From: an uncultured Collinsella sp.
GTDB lineage: Bacteria; Actinomycetota; Coriobacteriia; Coriobacteriales; Coriobacteriaceae
DNA length: 57,395 nucleotides
Direction of reading: 5' to 3'
Assembly: GCA_902475445.1 (NCBI GenBank)
Contig: CABRZN010000001.1
Location: forward strand, 1-57,395
Below the pieces are notes generated by a model. That model was not told the origin of the DNA. It saw only the letters and a list, made by a program, of their open reading frames with translations, and made no database searches. This document shows positions 8,374-15,925 of the stretch, piece by piece. The first letter of the stretch is position 1. Every line of letters starts with the position of its first letter. A program made the translations under genes and the position numbers.

Positions 8374-9078
8374 TTAACGAGCGGCTCGCTGCGATTTGCG
8401 CCACAGCAGATACGAATAGACGTAGGCAGCTCCAGCTGAACCAAACGCCAGAACCGCAATCACCGCGGCGACGACTTCACTCGAAAGCACGCTACCCGCC
8501 ACGCCCATCACAATCAGGCCAACGCCCAGCACCATAAAGCAGGCACCGCCAAAACGCTGCGTACGGCGCCAGTTCTCGGGATCGGCAAGCGCCCAGGGCG
8601 TCTTGATACCGAGCGTGTAGTTCTGCTTTACGCGCGGTAAGTAGTTGCCTACGCCGATGAACAGCAAACCGACAACACCGGAAATCAGCACGTTGACCGA
8701 ACCGACCGCCGGCACCACGCCCCAGACCGTAAGCTCTCCCAGCCAGCTTATGGCGCACATGAACAAGGTGAAGGCGATTACGAAGCCCTGATAGAACTTG
8801 CCCGAGGTTCGATATGCCTCACCTTTGGGATCGATGCGCGGCACCACGCAGAACATTGCGAGAAGCACCAGAGGCAGCACGCCGAGCGCGGAGGCCATCC
8901 AGCTGGGACCCCAACCGTCGACGGCGCCGTTCGCGCCCCAGTGCGTGGGAATCTGCCCAGGCAAGCTCGGCATCACCATGAGATGCGCTACGACATTGGC
9001 GACGCACAGAGCGACCAGCGCAATCCACACGCGCGACGATACCCCCGTGGGGTGAATGCCCTTGTTTTCGTTATTCAT
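8374..9078 (-). CDS. sdpI: SdpI-family membrane protein
   Basis: 234 residues from ATG 9078 (GGAAGG eight bases upstream). About six membrane helices. The DUF1648 part, residues about 15-70, carries the hallmark PSLPGQIPTHWGANGAVDGWG; the C-terminal SdpI part carries KQNYTLGIKTPWALADPENW and WRRTQRFGG. In Bacillus subtilis SdpI gives immunity to the cannibalism toxin SdpC and relays the toxin signal by holding SdpR at the membrane. Its start codon overlaps the stop of the ArsR-type gene upstream, the same sdpR-sdpI arrangement. No toxin gene (sdpABC) is visible, so the role here may be immunity only, or something broader. Confidence 0.85.
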   Translation of the reverse strand: MNNENKGIHPTGVSSRVWIALVALCVANVVAHLMVMPSLPGQIPTHWGANGAVDGWGPSWMASALGVLPLVLLAMFCVVPRIDPKGEAYRTSGKFYQGFVIAFTLFMCAISWLGELTVWGVVPAVGSVNVLISGVVGLLFIGVGNYLPRVKQNYTLGIKTPWALADPENWRRTQRFGGACFMVLGVGLIVMGVAGSVLSSEVVAAVIAVLAFGSAGAAYVYSYLLWRKSQRAAR

Positions 9079-9349
9079 CCTTATCACCTTCCGTGTTTGT
9101 AAAGCCCATAAACCAACCGATCAAGTCCTGCATGACGGTAGTGTTTAAGCTGTATACGATGTTTTGACCATGACGTTCGTCGGTTACCAACCCGGCGTTT
9201 TTGAGCGTCGCCAAGTGATGGCTCAGCGACGGCTTACTGATATCGAAATGCTCGGCAAGCTCCCCCGCCGTGCAATTGCCCTCGCGCAGCAACTCCAAAA
9301 TGCGCCGTCGCGTTGGATCGGCAAGCGCTTTAAAACCCTCTCCCGGCAT
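9071..9349 (-). CDS. sdpR: ArsR-family repressor (SdpR-like)
   Basis: 92 residues from ATG 9349, preceded by AGGAGG at close spacing; an in-frame start 36 bases upstream lacks one. A complete winged helix: FKALADPTRRRILELLREG, AGELAEHFDISKPSLSHHLA and LKNAGLVTDERHGQNIVYSL. It lacks the Cys pairs of metal-sensing ArsR proteins, which fits the SdpR group. It is co-transcribed and overlaps the membrane gene by eight bases. A palindrome matching a self-repression site lies in the promoter at 9398-9413. Confidence 0.85.
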   Translation of the reverse strand: MPGEGFKALADPTRRRILELLREGNCTAGELAEHFDISKPSLSHHLATLKNAGLVTDERHGQNIVYSLNTTVMQDLIGWFMGFTNTEGDKDE

Positions 9350-9397
9350 AGAACCTCCTCTCGCTATCTCTCGCGACGTGCACACTATACTCGATAT

Positions 9398-9413
9398 TTA
9401 GATGTTTGTCTAA
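9398..9413 (-). promoter_or_regulatory. promoter with palindromic operator of the sdpR-type operon
   Basis: TTAGA-N6-TCTAA perfect inverted repeat. On the minus strand the same bases include a -35-like TTAGAC, 18 bases before a -10-like TATAGT at about 9384. A repressor bound here would cover the -35 region. Assignment to the adjacent ArsR-type protein is inference. Confidence 0.5.
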
Positions 9414-9436
9414 TTATCTAATAGCAATGTTATATA

Positions 9437-9465
9437 TAGAACATTCGTTCGTTTTTAGATACAAT
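9437..9465 (+). promoter_or_regulatory. promoter with SOS (LexA) box for the small hydrophobic peptide
   Basis: GAACATTCGTTC at 9439-9450 fits the GAAC-N4-GTTC core of Gram-positive and actinobacterial LexA boxes exactly. A -10 (TACAAT, 9460-9465) follows, with the box filling the -35 position 17 bases upstream. Transcription would start near 9472 and reach the peptide gene at 9517. Confidence 0.55.
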
Positions 9466-9516
9466 GGGTCCAGAAGCAGATGGGCCAGCTCCCTCTTCCC
9501 AAGAAGGAGATGGACT

Positions 9517-9603
9517 ATGAGTATTAACGATGTCCTGACGTTGTTGTTGCTTGTAATCGCGGCTGTGGGGCTCGGCATCCACATTGGAGGTCGAATGAAA
9601 TAG
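9517..9603 (+). CDS. 28-aa hydrophobic peptide, holin-like toxin candidate
   Basis: ATG 9517 is preceded by AAGGAG at ideal spacing. The peptide opens MSINDVLTLLLLVIAAVGLG and ends in a short basic tail (HIGGRMK): one membrane helix with a charged end. This is the build of type I toxins and of the short 'putative holin-like toxin' peptides; homology cannot be shown at this length. Support for a real gene: the strong ribosome site, an SOS-type promoter upstream, and a convergent promoter downstream (9695-9723) that would make antisense RNA across its 3' end. It could alternatively be a small membrane regulator. Confidence 0.5.
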   Translation: MSINDVLTLLLLVIAAVGLGIHIGGRMK

Positions 9604-9694
9604 CCGCCCCCGCGTAATGCGAAGACGGCCACTTCTCACGCTACAAACGTGTTTGGCAGCTGGCCAACCCGCTGCAACGGGTGCCATCTGCTTC

Positions 9695-9723
9695 ATCTTA
9701 TGCGAATCACTGCCTCATTTCAA
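9695..9723 (-). promoter_or_regulatory. convergent promoter, candidate antisense RNA
   Basis: On the minus strand TTGAAA (9718-9723) and TAAGAT (9695-9700) are separated by exactly 17 bases. The transcript would begin near 9688 and run into the 3' end of the 28-aa peptide mRNA. No gene on that strand follows for 300 bases, so a non-coding antisense RNA is the simplest product. Confidence 0.4.
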
Positions 9724-9810
9724 CAAGCCCCTAGGGCTCAAATGGAATCGCGATAATACCTATAATGGCGATAGCTAAAACACGATTCGCTTCCCCATCG
9801 GAGGATGTCT

Positions 9811-10608
9811 ATGACCGAAACCACAGCCGCAGCCCCCATCGAGACGCGCGATGCCAAGCTCGAGATCATCATGGGCCGCGAGGCACTCGACAAGCTCGCC
9901 GATGCCACGGTGCTGGTACTCGGCTGCGGAGGTGTGGGCTCCAACTGCTGCGAGGCACTCGCCCGCGGCGGCATTGGTCATTTTGTAATTCTGGACAAGG
10001 ACATCATCGCGCCCAGCAATATCAATCGCCAGGCCATCGCCTTTCACAGCACCATCGGCAAGCGCAAGGTCGATGTTATGGAAGCCATGATCCACGATAT
10101 CAATCCTGCCGCCACCGTTATCAAACGTACCGAATACCTGCTGAGCGACAACATCGATGATTTCTTCGCGAGCGTTTTGGAGCAGACGGGCGGCAAGCTC
10201 GACTACGTCGTCGACGCCATCGACACCATCTCGGCCAAGCTCACCATTGCCAAATATGCTCAGGACCACGGCATTCGTTTGGTTAGTTCCATGGGCGGGG
10301 CCAACAAGCTCCATCCCGAGTGCCTGCGCTTTGCCAACATCTTCGATACGGTACGTGACCCCATGAGCCGCATTATGCGCAAAGAATGTAAGAAGCGCGG
10401 AATCAAGAGCCTACATGTACTGTTTAGCTGCGAGGAATCGGTTAAGACACAGCCCCGCGACCCTTCCAACATCCACGAGCGCACCGAGCTGGGAACTGCC
10501 AGTTTTATGCCGCCCATCATGGGTCAGATGATTGCCGGCGAGGTTATCCGCCAGATCAGTGGGCGCGGCACCGAACGCGTACGCTCCGATGGCCAGCGCC
10601 TAGACTAG
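9811..10608 (+). CDS. tcdA: tRNA threonylcarbamoyladenosine dehydratase TcdA
   Basis: 265 residues from ATG 9811; GGAGG at 9800-9804 directly abuts an earlier in-frame ATG, so the second ATG has better spacing. An E1-like (ThiF/MoeB) ATP-binding fold with GCGGVGSNCCEAL near residue 40, the ILDKD acidic loop, NINRQ, and DAIDTISAK. TcdA cyclises t6A to ct6A at position 37 of ANN-decoding tRNAs with ATP. The CKKRGIKSLHVLFS region and conserved ELGTASFMPPIMG tail match TcdA rather than MoeB or ThiF. A TATAAT -10 lies at 9761-9766. The TatD gene follows 14 bases later and is probably co-transcribed. Confidence 0.9.
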   Translation: MTETTAAAPIETRDAKLEIIMGREALDKLADATVLVLGCGGVGSNCCEALARGGIGHFVILDKDIIAPSNINRQAIAFHSTIGKRKVDVMEAMIHDINPAATVIKRTEYLLSDNIDDFFASVLEQTGGKLDYVVDAIDTISAKLTIAKYAQDHGIRLVSSMGGANKLHPECLRFANIFDTVRDPMSRIMRKECKKRGIKSLHVLFSCEESVKTQPRDPSNIHERTELGTASFMPPIMGQMIAGEVIRQISGRGTERVRSDGQRLD

Positions 10609-10622
10609 CGGAGCGCGCCGAG

Positions 10623-11405
10623 ATGGAGCCCCGGTTATTTGATGCACACTGCCATCTTGATTTAATGGCTCACCCGGACGCCGTTGCCGATGAGGCAACG
10701 GCGCTGGGCCTGATTCTATTTGACTGCGGCGTCGATCCGCACGACTTTGCACGCGCCAAGAAGCGCGCCTGCGGCCGTTCAAATATCTTTGCCGGCATCG
10801 GCCTCCATCCCTGGTGGCTCGCCGACGGACGATGTGGCAACGCTGAAATCAATCTGCTTTGCGAAGTCGCTGCACAAGAACGCTTGATCGGCGAGGTCGG
10901 GCTCGACTTTTCCGCTCGTTTTGCCGGAAGCGAGCCGCTACAAGTACAGGCATTTGACCGGCTCTGCGATACACTCGTGCAGCACCCTCTTGCCGGGCGC
11001 GTGATATCAATTCACGTCGTTCGTTCGACAGGAACCGTGCTGGACGTCCTCGGGTCACATGAATTGCTCGCCCCAAGCCCCGACTCCCCCGCCATCATCT
11101 TCCACTGGTTTAGCGGTACCTCGAACGAGTTCGTCCGCGCGCGAAACGCAGGCTGCTATTTTTCCGTGAACGAGCGGATGCTCGCATCTAAACGAGGACG
11201 CGAATACGCACGACAGATTCCACTCGACCGTCTACTGCTCGAGACCGATGCGCCGGCCGAGCCAAACACAGAAACAAGCGCGCAATCGCTCATCAGATCG
11301 CTCACAAGGACCTCAGAACGCATCGCCTCGCTCAAAAAATGTGACATAAAGCGCATCGAATCGGCAGTTTTAGCAAATGCGCGCTCTGTTTTTGACCTTC
11401 GCTAA
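10623..11405 (+). CDS. TatD-family metal-dependent hydrolase
   Basis: 260 residues. An amidohydrolase-fold TIM barrel with the TatD signature: DAHCHLD at residues 7-13 (metal HxH), GIGLHPWW, IGEVGLDF (Glu ligand), FHWFSG and LLLETDAP near the end (final Asp). TatD proteins are Mg-dependent 3'-5' DNA/RNA exonucleases or, in some cases, other phosphodiesterases. All metal ligands are present. It sits directly behind tcdA; the pairing suggests one transcript but no shared pathway that I know of. Confidence 0.85.
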   Translation: MEPRLFDAHCHLDLMAHPDAVADEATALGLILFDCGVDPHDFARAKKRACGRSNIFAGIGLHPWWLADGRCGNAEINLLCEVAAQERLIGEVGLDFSARFAGSEPLQVQAFDRLCDTLVQHPLAGRVISIHVVRSTGTVLDVLGSHELLAPSPDSPAIIFHWFSGTSNEFVRARNAGCYFSVNERMLASKRGREYARQIPLDRLLLETDAPAEPNTETSAQSLIRSLTRTSERIASLKKCDIKRIESAVLANARSVFDLR

Positions 11406-11484
11406 CCCCTGTGGGCAAAAATGCCAAGGGACATGCGAATCGCACAACGCAGTCCCTATTGGAAGGCGGTACAGTTCGGCGGCA

Positions 11485-12685
11485 TTACACCAATTCGTGC
11501 ATGAGATCACGGTTGCGTGTATACAATTCGTCAAAGATATGACGGCGCGACGCATATAGCTCGTGGGCAGTCATATCGGGCACGATTGTTTGCGCAACGC
11601 CAAGGACTCGGGCGAGTTCATCCCATGATGCATAGGCGCCACCTGCGAGAGCTGCCATAATGGCATCACCGAAGCATGCGCCCACCGTAACCTTGGCAAC
11701 CGAGACCTCGCGCCCGCATACGTCGGCGATAGCTTGCATCCAAATTGGATTCTTGGTTCCACCTCCGACAAGCATAATGCGCCCAATTGGCAGTCCATGC
11801 TCTCGCTCGATAATGTCGACATGGGATGCAACGGTATACGCGACGCCTTCCAAGGCGGCGCGAACCATATGGGCTCGCGTATGCCTTCCGGTCAGGCCAA
11901 AGAAGACGCCACGCGCCTCGGGATCGTTGAGCGGAGTACGCTCCCCCGCAAAGTACGGCAGACACAGGAGCCCATCGGCACCCGGCGCCACATCGGCGGC
12001 ATCATGCGCCATAACCGAATATGCATCGGGGCCACCGTGGCCCTCGGCCTCTACGGCGTCGCGATACAGCTCTTGGCGCAGCCACGATGTGAGTGCACCC
12101 GCTGTATTGGTCCCCGCGCAGATCCCGTAAGTTCCGGGAATGATAAACGTCCCTGGCCACAGGCGAGCATCATCGACCATATGATCAGCTAGGTAGATGA
12201 AATACGCCGTGCTCCCCAACTGAACCATCATATCGCCGGGACGGAATACACCCGTCGAAATGGCCTCAGCACCAGAGTCGCCCGTTCCCACTAAGACAGG
12301 TGTCCCTGCCGCGAGCCCCGTCGCCTCAGCCGCACGCTGCGACGCTCGCAGACCTCATCGGCAAGCTCGCCCGAAGCGCCCCGATCGGCAGCCGAACCGC
12401 CGATGACCATCGCATCCGGTAAGCAATTAAAGAGAAGCGAATCGGCAATGTCCGCAGTCGTACGGTCGTTGAGATAACCCCCCTCCCTCGCTCGTAATGA
12501 AGTGAAAAAGCTTGAGGTCGTCCAAGCGCAGCGCCGCCTTGTGACGCATGGTGTGAGTGAAATCTCGGTCAATCAGCCCGAGATCACCGGCCCAGGCACC
12601 GCAAAAAATGCAGCGCGTGAACTGCGCTTGGCGGCTTCCACGACTTGCGACACGCTTCCGCCCGGATAATACAACGGATCACCTG
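11485..12685 (-). pseudogene. FGGY-family carbohydrate kinase, truncated and frameshifted
   Basis: The 3' 270 codons are intact FGGY C-terminal domain (GTPVLVGTGDSGAEA, FAGERTPLNDPEARG, GRIMLVGGGTKNPIW). Upstream the same protein continues in three other frames: RASQRAAEATGL next to ELADEVCER (shift near 12340, one base missing), YLNDRTTADIADSLLFN next to FHFITSEGG (six C at 12478-12483, one base too many), and GDLGLIDRDFTHTMRHK next to VEAAKRSSRAAFF (six A at 12603-12608, one base short). The first ~100 codons are absent, replaced by an IS3-type remnant. The kinase would have phosphorylated a sugar or polyol. It ends the Amadori-type operon and appears dead. Confidence 0.75.
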
Positions 12686-12793
12686 GCAGAGGACGCAGAC
12701 TAAACTGAAGGGACTGACCCCGGAGGAGTTCCGGAGCCAGTCCCTTGCGGCGTAGTTCTTATTTAAGCCGTCCAAGTTTTGGGGTGCAGTTCA
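12685..12793 (+). mobile_element. IS3-family insertion sequence remnant (3' end)
   Basis: The plus strand encodes the end of an IS3-type transposase (TKLKGLTPEEFRSQSLAA then stop at about 12757), followed by an IS terminal sequence, TGAACTGCACCCCAAAACTT when read from 12793 inward. The left boundary with the kinase fragment is only approximate (12675-12700). No left end or target duplication is visible, so a deletion or recombination has removed most of the element together with the kinase N-terminus. Confidence 0.65.
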
Positions 12794-12807
12794 TTATTGC
12801 AGGAACG

Positions 12808-13242
12808 TTATTCCCCCAGCACCTCGACGTACACTTTTCGCTTCTGCGGACCGTCAAACTCCGCAAGATAGATGTTCTGGGCACCTCCACACACGATGTG
12901 GCCATCTTGGACGGGAAAGAAGCAGCTGTTTCCACAAATCATGCTCTTGATATGCCCACAGGAGTTGTTGCCGGTGGCTCCATAGCTCGGCAGGAAGTGT
13001 GCATGCGCATAGGGGGCATCTAGCGGGGCGATGCGATCAAGCGTCTCCATAAGATCCGTCTCCACGCAGGGCAGCCCCTCGTTTACCACGATTCCACAGG
13101 TCGTATGCGACAAAATAATCGCTGCCAAGCCATTCGTCACCGAGCTGCGTTCAATGGCAGCGTGCACGTCTTCGGTAATATCGATGAACTGGTCCGGAGC
13201 AGTCGATAGATAGCTCAATGTCTCGAGCGCCACCATGTTCAC
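12808..13242 (-). CDS. YjbQ-family (UPF0047) protein
   Basis: 144 residues, typical length. Family landmarks: GLAAIILSHTTCGIVVNEG, APYAHAHFLPSYGATGNNSCGHIKSMICGNS and VQDGHIVCGGAQNIYLAEFDGP; the conserved His and Cys residues for metal and active site are all there. YjbQ proteins have been reported to have weak thiamin-phosphate-synthase-like activity, but their true role is unsettled. Start GTG 13242 overlaps the preceding stop (GTGA); ATG 13236 is an alternative. Placement in a sugar/amine catabolic operon is unusual and may hint at a phosphate-transfer or repair role. Confidence 0.8.
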   Translation of the reverse strand: MNMVALETLSYLSTAPDQFIDITEDVHAAIERSSVTNGLAAIILSHTTCGIVVNEGLPCVETDLMETLDRIAPLDAPYAHAHFLPSYGATGNNSCGHIKSMICGNSCFFPVQDGHIVCGGAQNIYLAEFDGPQKRKVYVEVLGE

Positions 13243-14099
13243 TCATCCCCTTCAAGAAAACGCAGGGCATTACCCCAGTAGAGCCTTTCTCGCGCATCAT
13301 CGCGCATGGACACGGTATCGAGCGCCCGTTTGAGTTTGAACGCACGGAAGCGCGGCGTATTGCTGGCGAACATCACTTGATGCGATAGCGCGCGCTCATA
13401 CCACAGTGACCCCATATCGACCGTGAAAAGACGCTGCATCATCTCCTCGGGCGAATCGATGTAAGTGATAGAGGTGTCCGTGTAGCAGTTGGGATACTTG
13501 AGCAGCATCGCCACGGTCTCGCGCACCCAGGGCCAGCCAAAGTGGGTCAAACTAAAACGCACATTTGGATGCGTTGCGATTGTGTGCTCAAATACAAGCG
13601 GATTACTGCGCGAGAGCTCTGCGCCCGGCTCCCAAGACATACCGGCATGGAAAACCACCGGCTTGTTATAGCGCTCGCACAGCTCGTAAAGCGGCTCGGC
13701 CACGGCATCATCGGGAGCAAAACCCTGCTTTGCCGGATGCAGGCAAAGCCCCTTTGCCCCCAACTCGGTAAAGGCGCGCCCCAATTCGTCTGCGGCACCG
13801 CTCACCTGCGGATCTACGCTCGCAAATCCCCACAGACGATCGGGATGCGCGGCAACCAGCATGGCAATCTGGCCATTGGTGCCAAAATGCCCTCCGCATG
13901 CCGTGGTTACATCGAGCGGCATGAGCACGCTCTTCTGCACATCGCAGACGTCCATCTCGACTTGAAGCTCATCCCAATCCATGGGGCCCATATGCCCCAT
14001 ACCAAATTCTCGTGACCAAAAACCGAATCCATCAGGCTCATCACCCGGCGTATAGATCTCGCCGTAGAGCATGGGCTGGACCAACATGTCGATAACCAT
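13239..14099 (-). CDS. amidohydrolase-2 family protein with altered metal site
   Basis: 286 residues from ATG 14099 (AAAGGAG six bases upstream). A COG2159-type TIM barrel: GFASVDPQ, LGAKGLCLHPAKQGF, PVVFHAGMSWEPGAE, VRFSLTHFGWPWVRE and MFASNTPRF. The usual N-terminal D-x-H-x-H is replaced by IDMLVQPMLYGE, and the final GSD-type Asp by Asn (ASN). Two remaining His (FHAG, LTHFG) could still hold one metal. Members of this family are hydrolases or decarboxylases on amides, lactones or aromatic acids. It lies between the second FrlD-type kinase and YjbQ, which it overlaps by four bases, so it belongs to the Amadori operon. Substrate unknown. Confidence 0.75.
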   Translation of the reverse strand: MVIDMLVQPMLYGEIYTPGDEPDGFGFWSREFGMGHMGPMDWDELQVEMDVCDVQKSVLMPLDVTTACGGHFGTNGQIAMLVAAHPDRLWGFASVDPQVSGAADELGRAFTELGAKGLCLHPAKQGFAPDDAVAEPLYELCERYNKPVVFHAGMSWEPGAELSRSNPLVFEHTIATHPNVRFSLTHFGWPWVRETVAMLLKYPNCYTDTSITYIDSPEEMMQRLFTVDMGSLWYERALSHQVMFASNTPRFRAFKLKRALDTVSMRDDARERLYWGNALRFLEGDE

Positions 14100-14126
14100 T
14101 TCGCACTCCTTTCCAAGCATTTGACC

Positions 14127-14927
14127 CTAGTACGGCTCAAAAGAGCCGATGACGCGGGACGAAAGCTCGGCGCCCGCCTTCATACACGCCGGAATATCAA
14201 GGCCATCAATCACGCCCTTGGTAAACCCGGCGATATACGAGTCACCGGCGCCCACGGTGTTAACGACCTTCTCCGCCGGTACGATCCCGCACTCATAGAA
14301 GCGTTCGCCGTCAAAGGCAATGCTTCCCTTCTCGCCAAGCGTGGCAACTGCCGCCCGCGGCCCCAACTTCTGTACGTGACGTACCCAATCACGCAGCTCC
14401 GGAGTGTCCTCTTCAAACGACATAAACGCATAGTCTACGTAAGGAAAATGAGCCTCGCAGGCATATTCGGGATCCTGGCTGAACACCGAGAAGTCCATAA
14501 CCACCGTCTTGCCCGCATCATGCCATTCGGGCAGGAGGTCCAAACAATTGCCAAACAGGTCGGTATGAATGATGTCATGCTCTAGGATAAACGCCCGGTC
14601 ATCTTCATTCGGTCGATATGTCTCCATAACACCATCGATTGCCTCGAGATGCACGCGATCGACGCCGTCTTTCAATGCCATGAGCATCACCGAGGTGTCG
14701 CCATCCTCCACCCGCAGATGTGAGATATCGAACCCCTCAGCGGCCAGCGCCTCTCTCATCTTGTCTCCGTACTCGTCCTTGCCGACAACCGACACGGCGG
14801 ATACCGAAACTCCCATTCGTGCAAGATGGATACCCCAGTCAATGCCATTACCAGTCGGATAGAACACGCCGATGTTTTGATAGACGTCCGCACAGCAAAA
14901 ACCAGCCGCGCACGCTTTAATACCCAT
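14127..14927 (-). CDS. PfkB-family kinase, fructoselysine 6-kinase (FrlD) type
   Basis: 266 residues from ATG 14927 (GGAG six bases upstream). A ribokinase fold in the short FrlD form: FCCADVYQNIGVFYPTGNGID substrate loop, VVGKDEYGDKM, DTSVMLMALKDGVDRVHLEA, VMDFSVFSQDPEY, and the ATP/anion-hole motif NTVGAGDSYIAGF with the catalytic Asp. In the classical pathway FrlD phosphorylates the C6 hydroxyl of fructoselysine. A closely related kinase gene next upstream carries an amber stop, so this copy may be the only working kinase, or may act on a different glycated amine. All catalytic residues are present. Confidence 0.75.
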   Translation of the reverse strand: MGIKACAAGFCCADVYQNIGVFYPTGNGIDWGIHLARMGVSVSAVSVVGKDEYGDKMREALAAEGFDISHLRVEDGDTSVMLMALKDGVDRVHLEAIDGVMETYRPNEDDRAFILEHDIIHTDLFGNCLDLLPEWHDAGKTVVMDFSVFSQDPEYACEAHFPYVDYAFMSFEEDTPELRDWVRHVQKLGPRAAVATLGEKGSIAFDGERFYECGIVPAEKVVNTVGAGDSYIAGFTKGVIDGLDIPACMKAGAELSSRVIGSFEPY

Positions 14928-15047
14928 GGTCTTCTCCAATGTTCAAAAGGGGACCCACCACATGGCGAGCCCCCTTTTCGCGTTTCGCTTATTGTTTTGC
15001 ATCGGCCGTCCAAAGCCTCATAGCCAGACGCCGTACGCTTTCTTAAG

Positions 15048-15911
15048 CTATTCGACGATTGGTGCTCCGTGGCCCCAAGAACCTTCCATGCCGCACACGG
15101 TCGAGGCAAACCCGGCAGCAAAGTCGAGCGCACGCTCGATGGCCTCGGCGCCATCTTCACCACGCTTGGCGGAATCGAGATAGCACATCAAAAACGAGGT
15201 GAGGAACGAGTCGCCCGCCCCCATGGTGTCCTTCATGTCCGTTACCGGTTTAGCCAGCTGGCGGTAATAACGCTCGCCGTCGTAAGCAATGCAGCCCTCG
15301 GCGCCCGCCGTAGCCGACACAAAACGCGGACCCAAGCCCTTCACCCATGCCAGACGCTCGCGAATCTCGTCCTCACTCGCGGCATCCGCCGCACTAAAGA
15401 AAGCGAAATCGACGTAGGGCGCAATCTGCTCGTAGTACTCGTCGGTGGAGTCGTCCTAAAAGTCAAAAGAGACCGTGACGCCCGCAGCCTTCAGCTTGGG
15501 CAGCTCGCGCTCGGTAAAGCAATAGTTGCCCGAATGAACCACATCGAACTGCTTCATGTACGAAAGGTCAAAGCGATCGAGGACATAGCGCGCATCGCCA
15601 CGGATACCGCCCTCGTTGGAGCCAAGGAAGACACGGTCACCGTCAACAACGGTGACGCGAGCCGCTCCGTTCTCGCCAATCATCTGCTCGCACTTGTCAA
15701 GCTCGATACCCTCATCCTCGAGGCTTGCAATGACATGCTCGGCAGCGGCGTCATTGCCAAAAATGCCCATGTATGCGGAGCGTGCGGCACCGCATTTCTT
15801 GGCATAAACGGCGAAGTTCACCGCATTGCCGCCAGGATACATGGTATGGATATGCTCGTAGCGATCGACGACGTTGTCGCCAAATCCGAGCGCGTTAACG
15901 TTAAATGCCAT
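15048..15911 (-). pseudogene. frlD: fructoselysine 6-kinase (FrlD) gene interrupted by an in-frame amber codon
   Basis: One frame of 288 codons opens at ATG 15911 (MAFNVNALGFGDNVVDRYEH) and ends at 15048, broken only by TAG at 15456-15458. Before it: FrlD-like YPGGNAVNFAVYAKKCG and GVTVSFDF. After it: DDSTDEYYEQIAPYVDFAFF, then MGAGDSFLTSF (ATP site, catalytic Asp). As I recall it, E. coli FrlD has Ser at this position (FDFSD), so a TCG-to-TAG change explains the stop. No frameshift or other damage is seen, suggesting a very recent mutation, an error, or suppression. The stopped product (151 residues) lacks the ATP site. It follows frlB by 14 bases. Confidence 0.8.
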
Positions 15912-15925
15912 GGCCTTTGTCCCTT

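Noticed and set aside
15456..15458. Pyrrolysine or programmed read-through at the frlD amber codon
   Set aside because: No PYLIS-like structure or pyl gene was seen and the position is a Ser in FrlD; a nonsense change is simpler.
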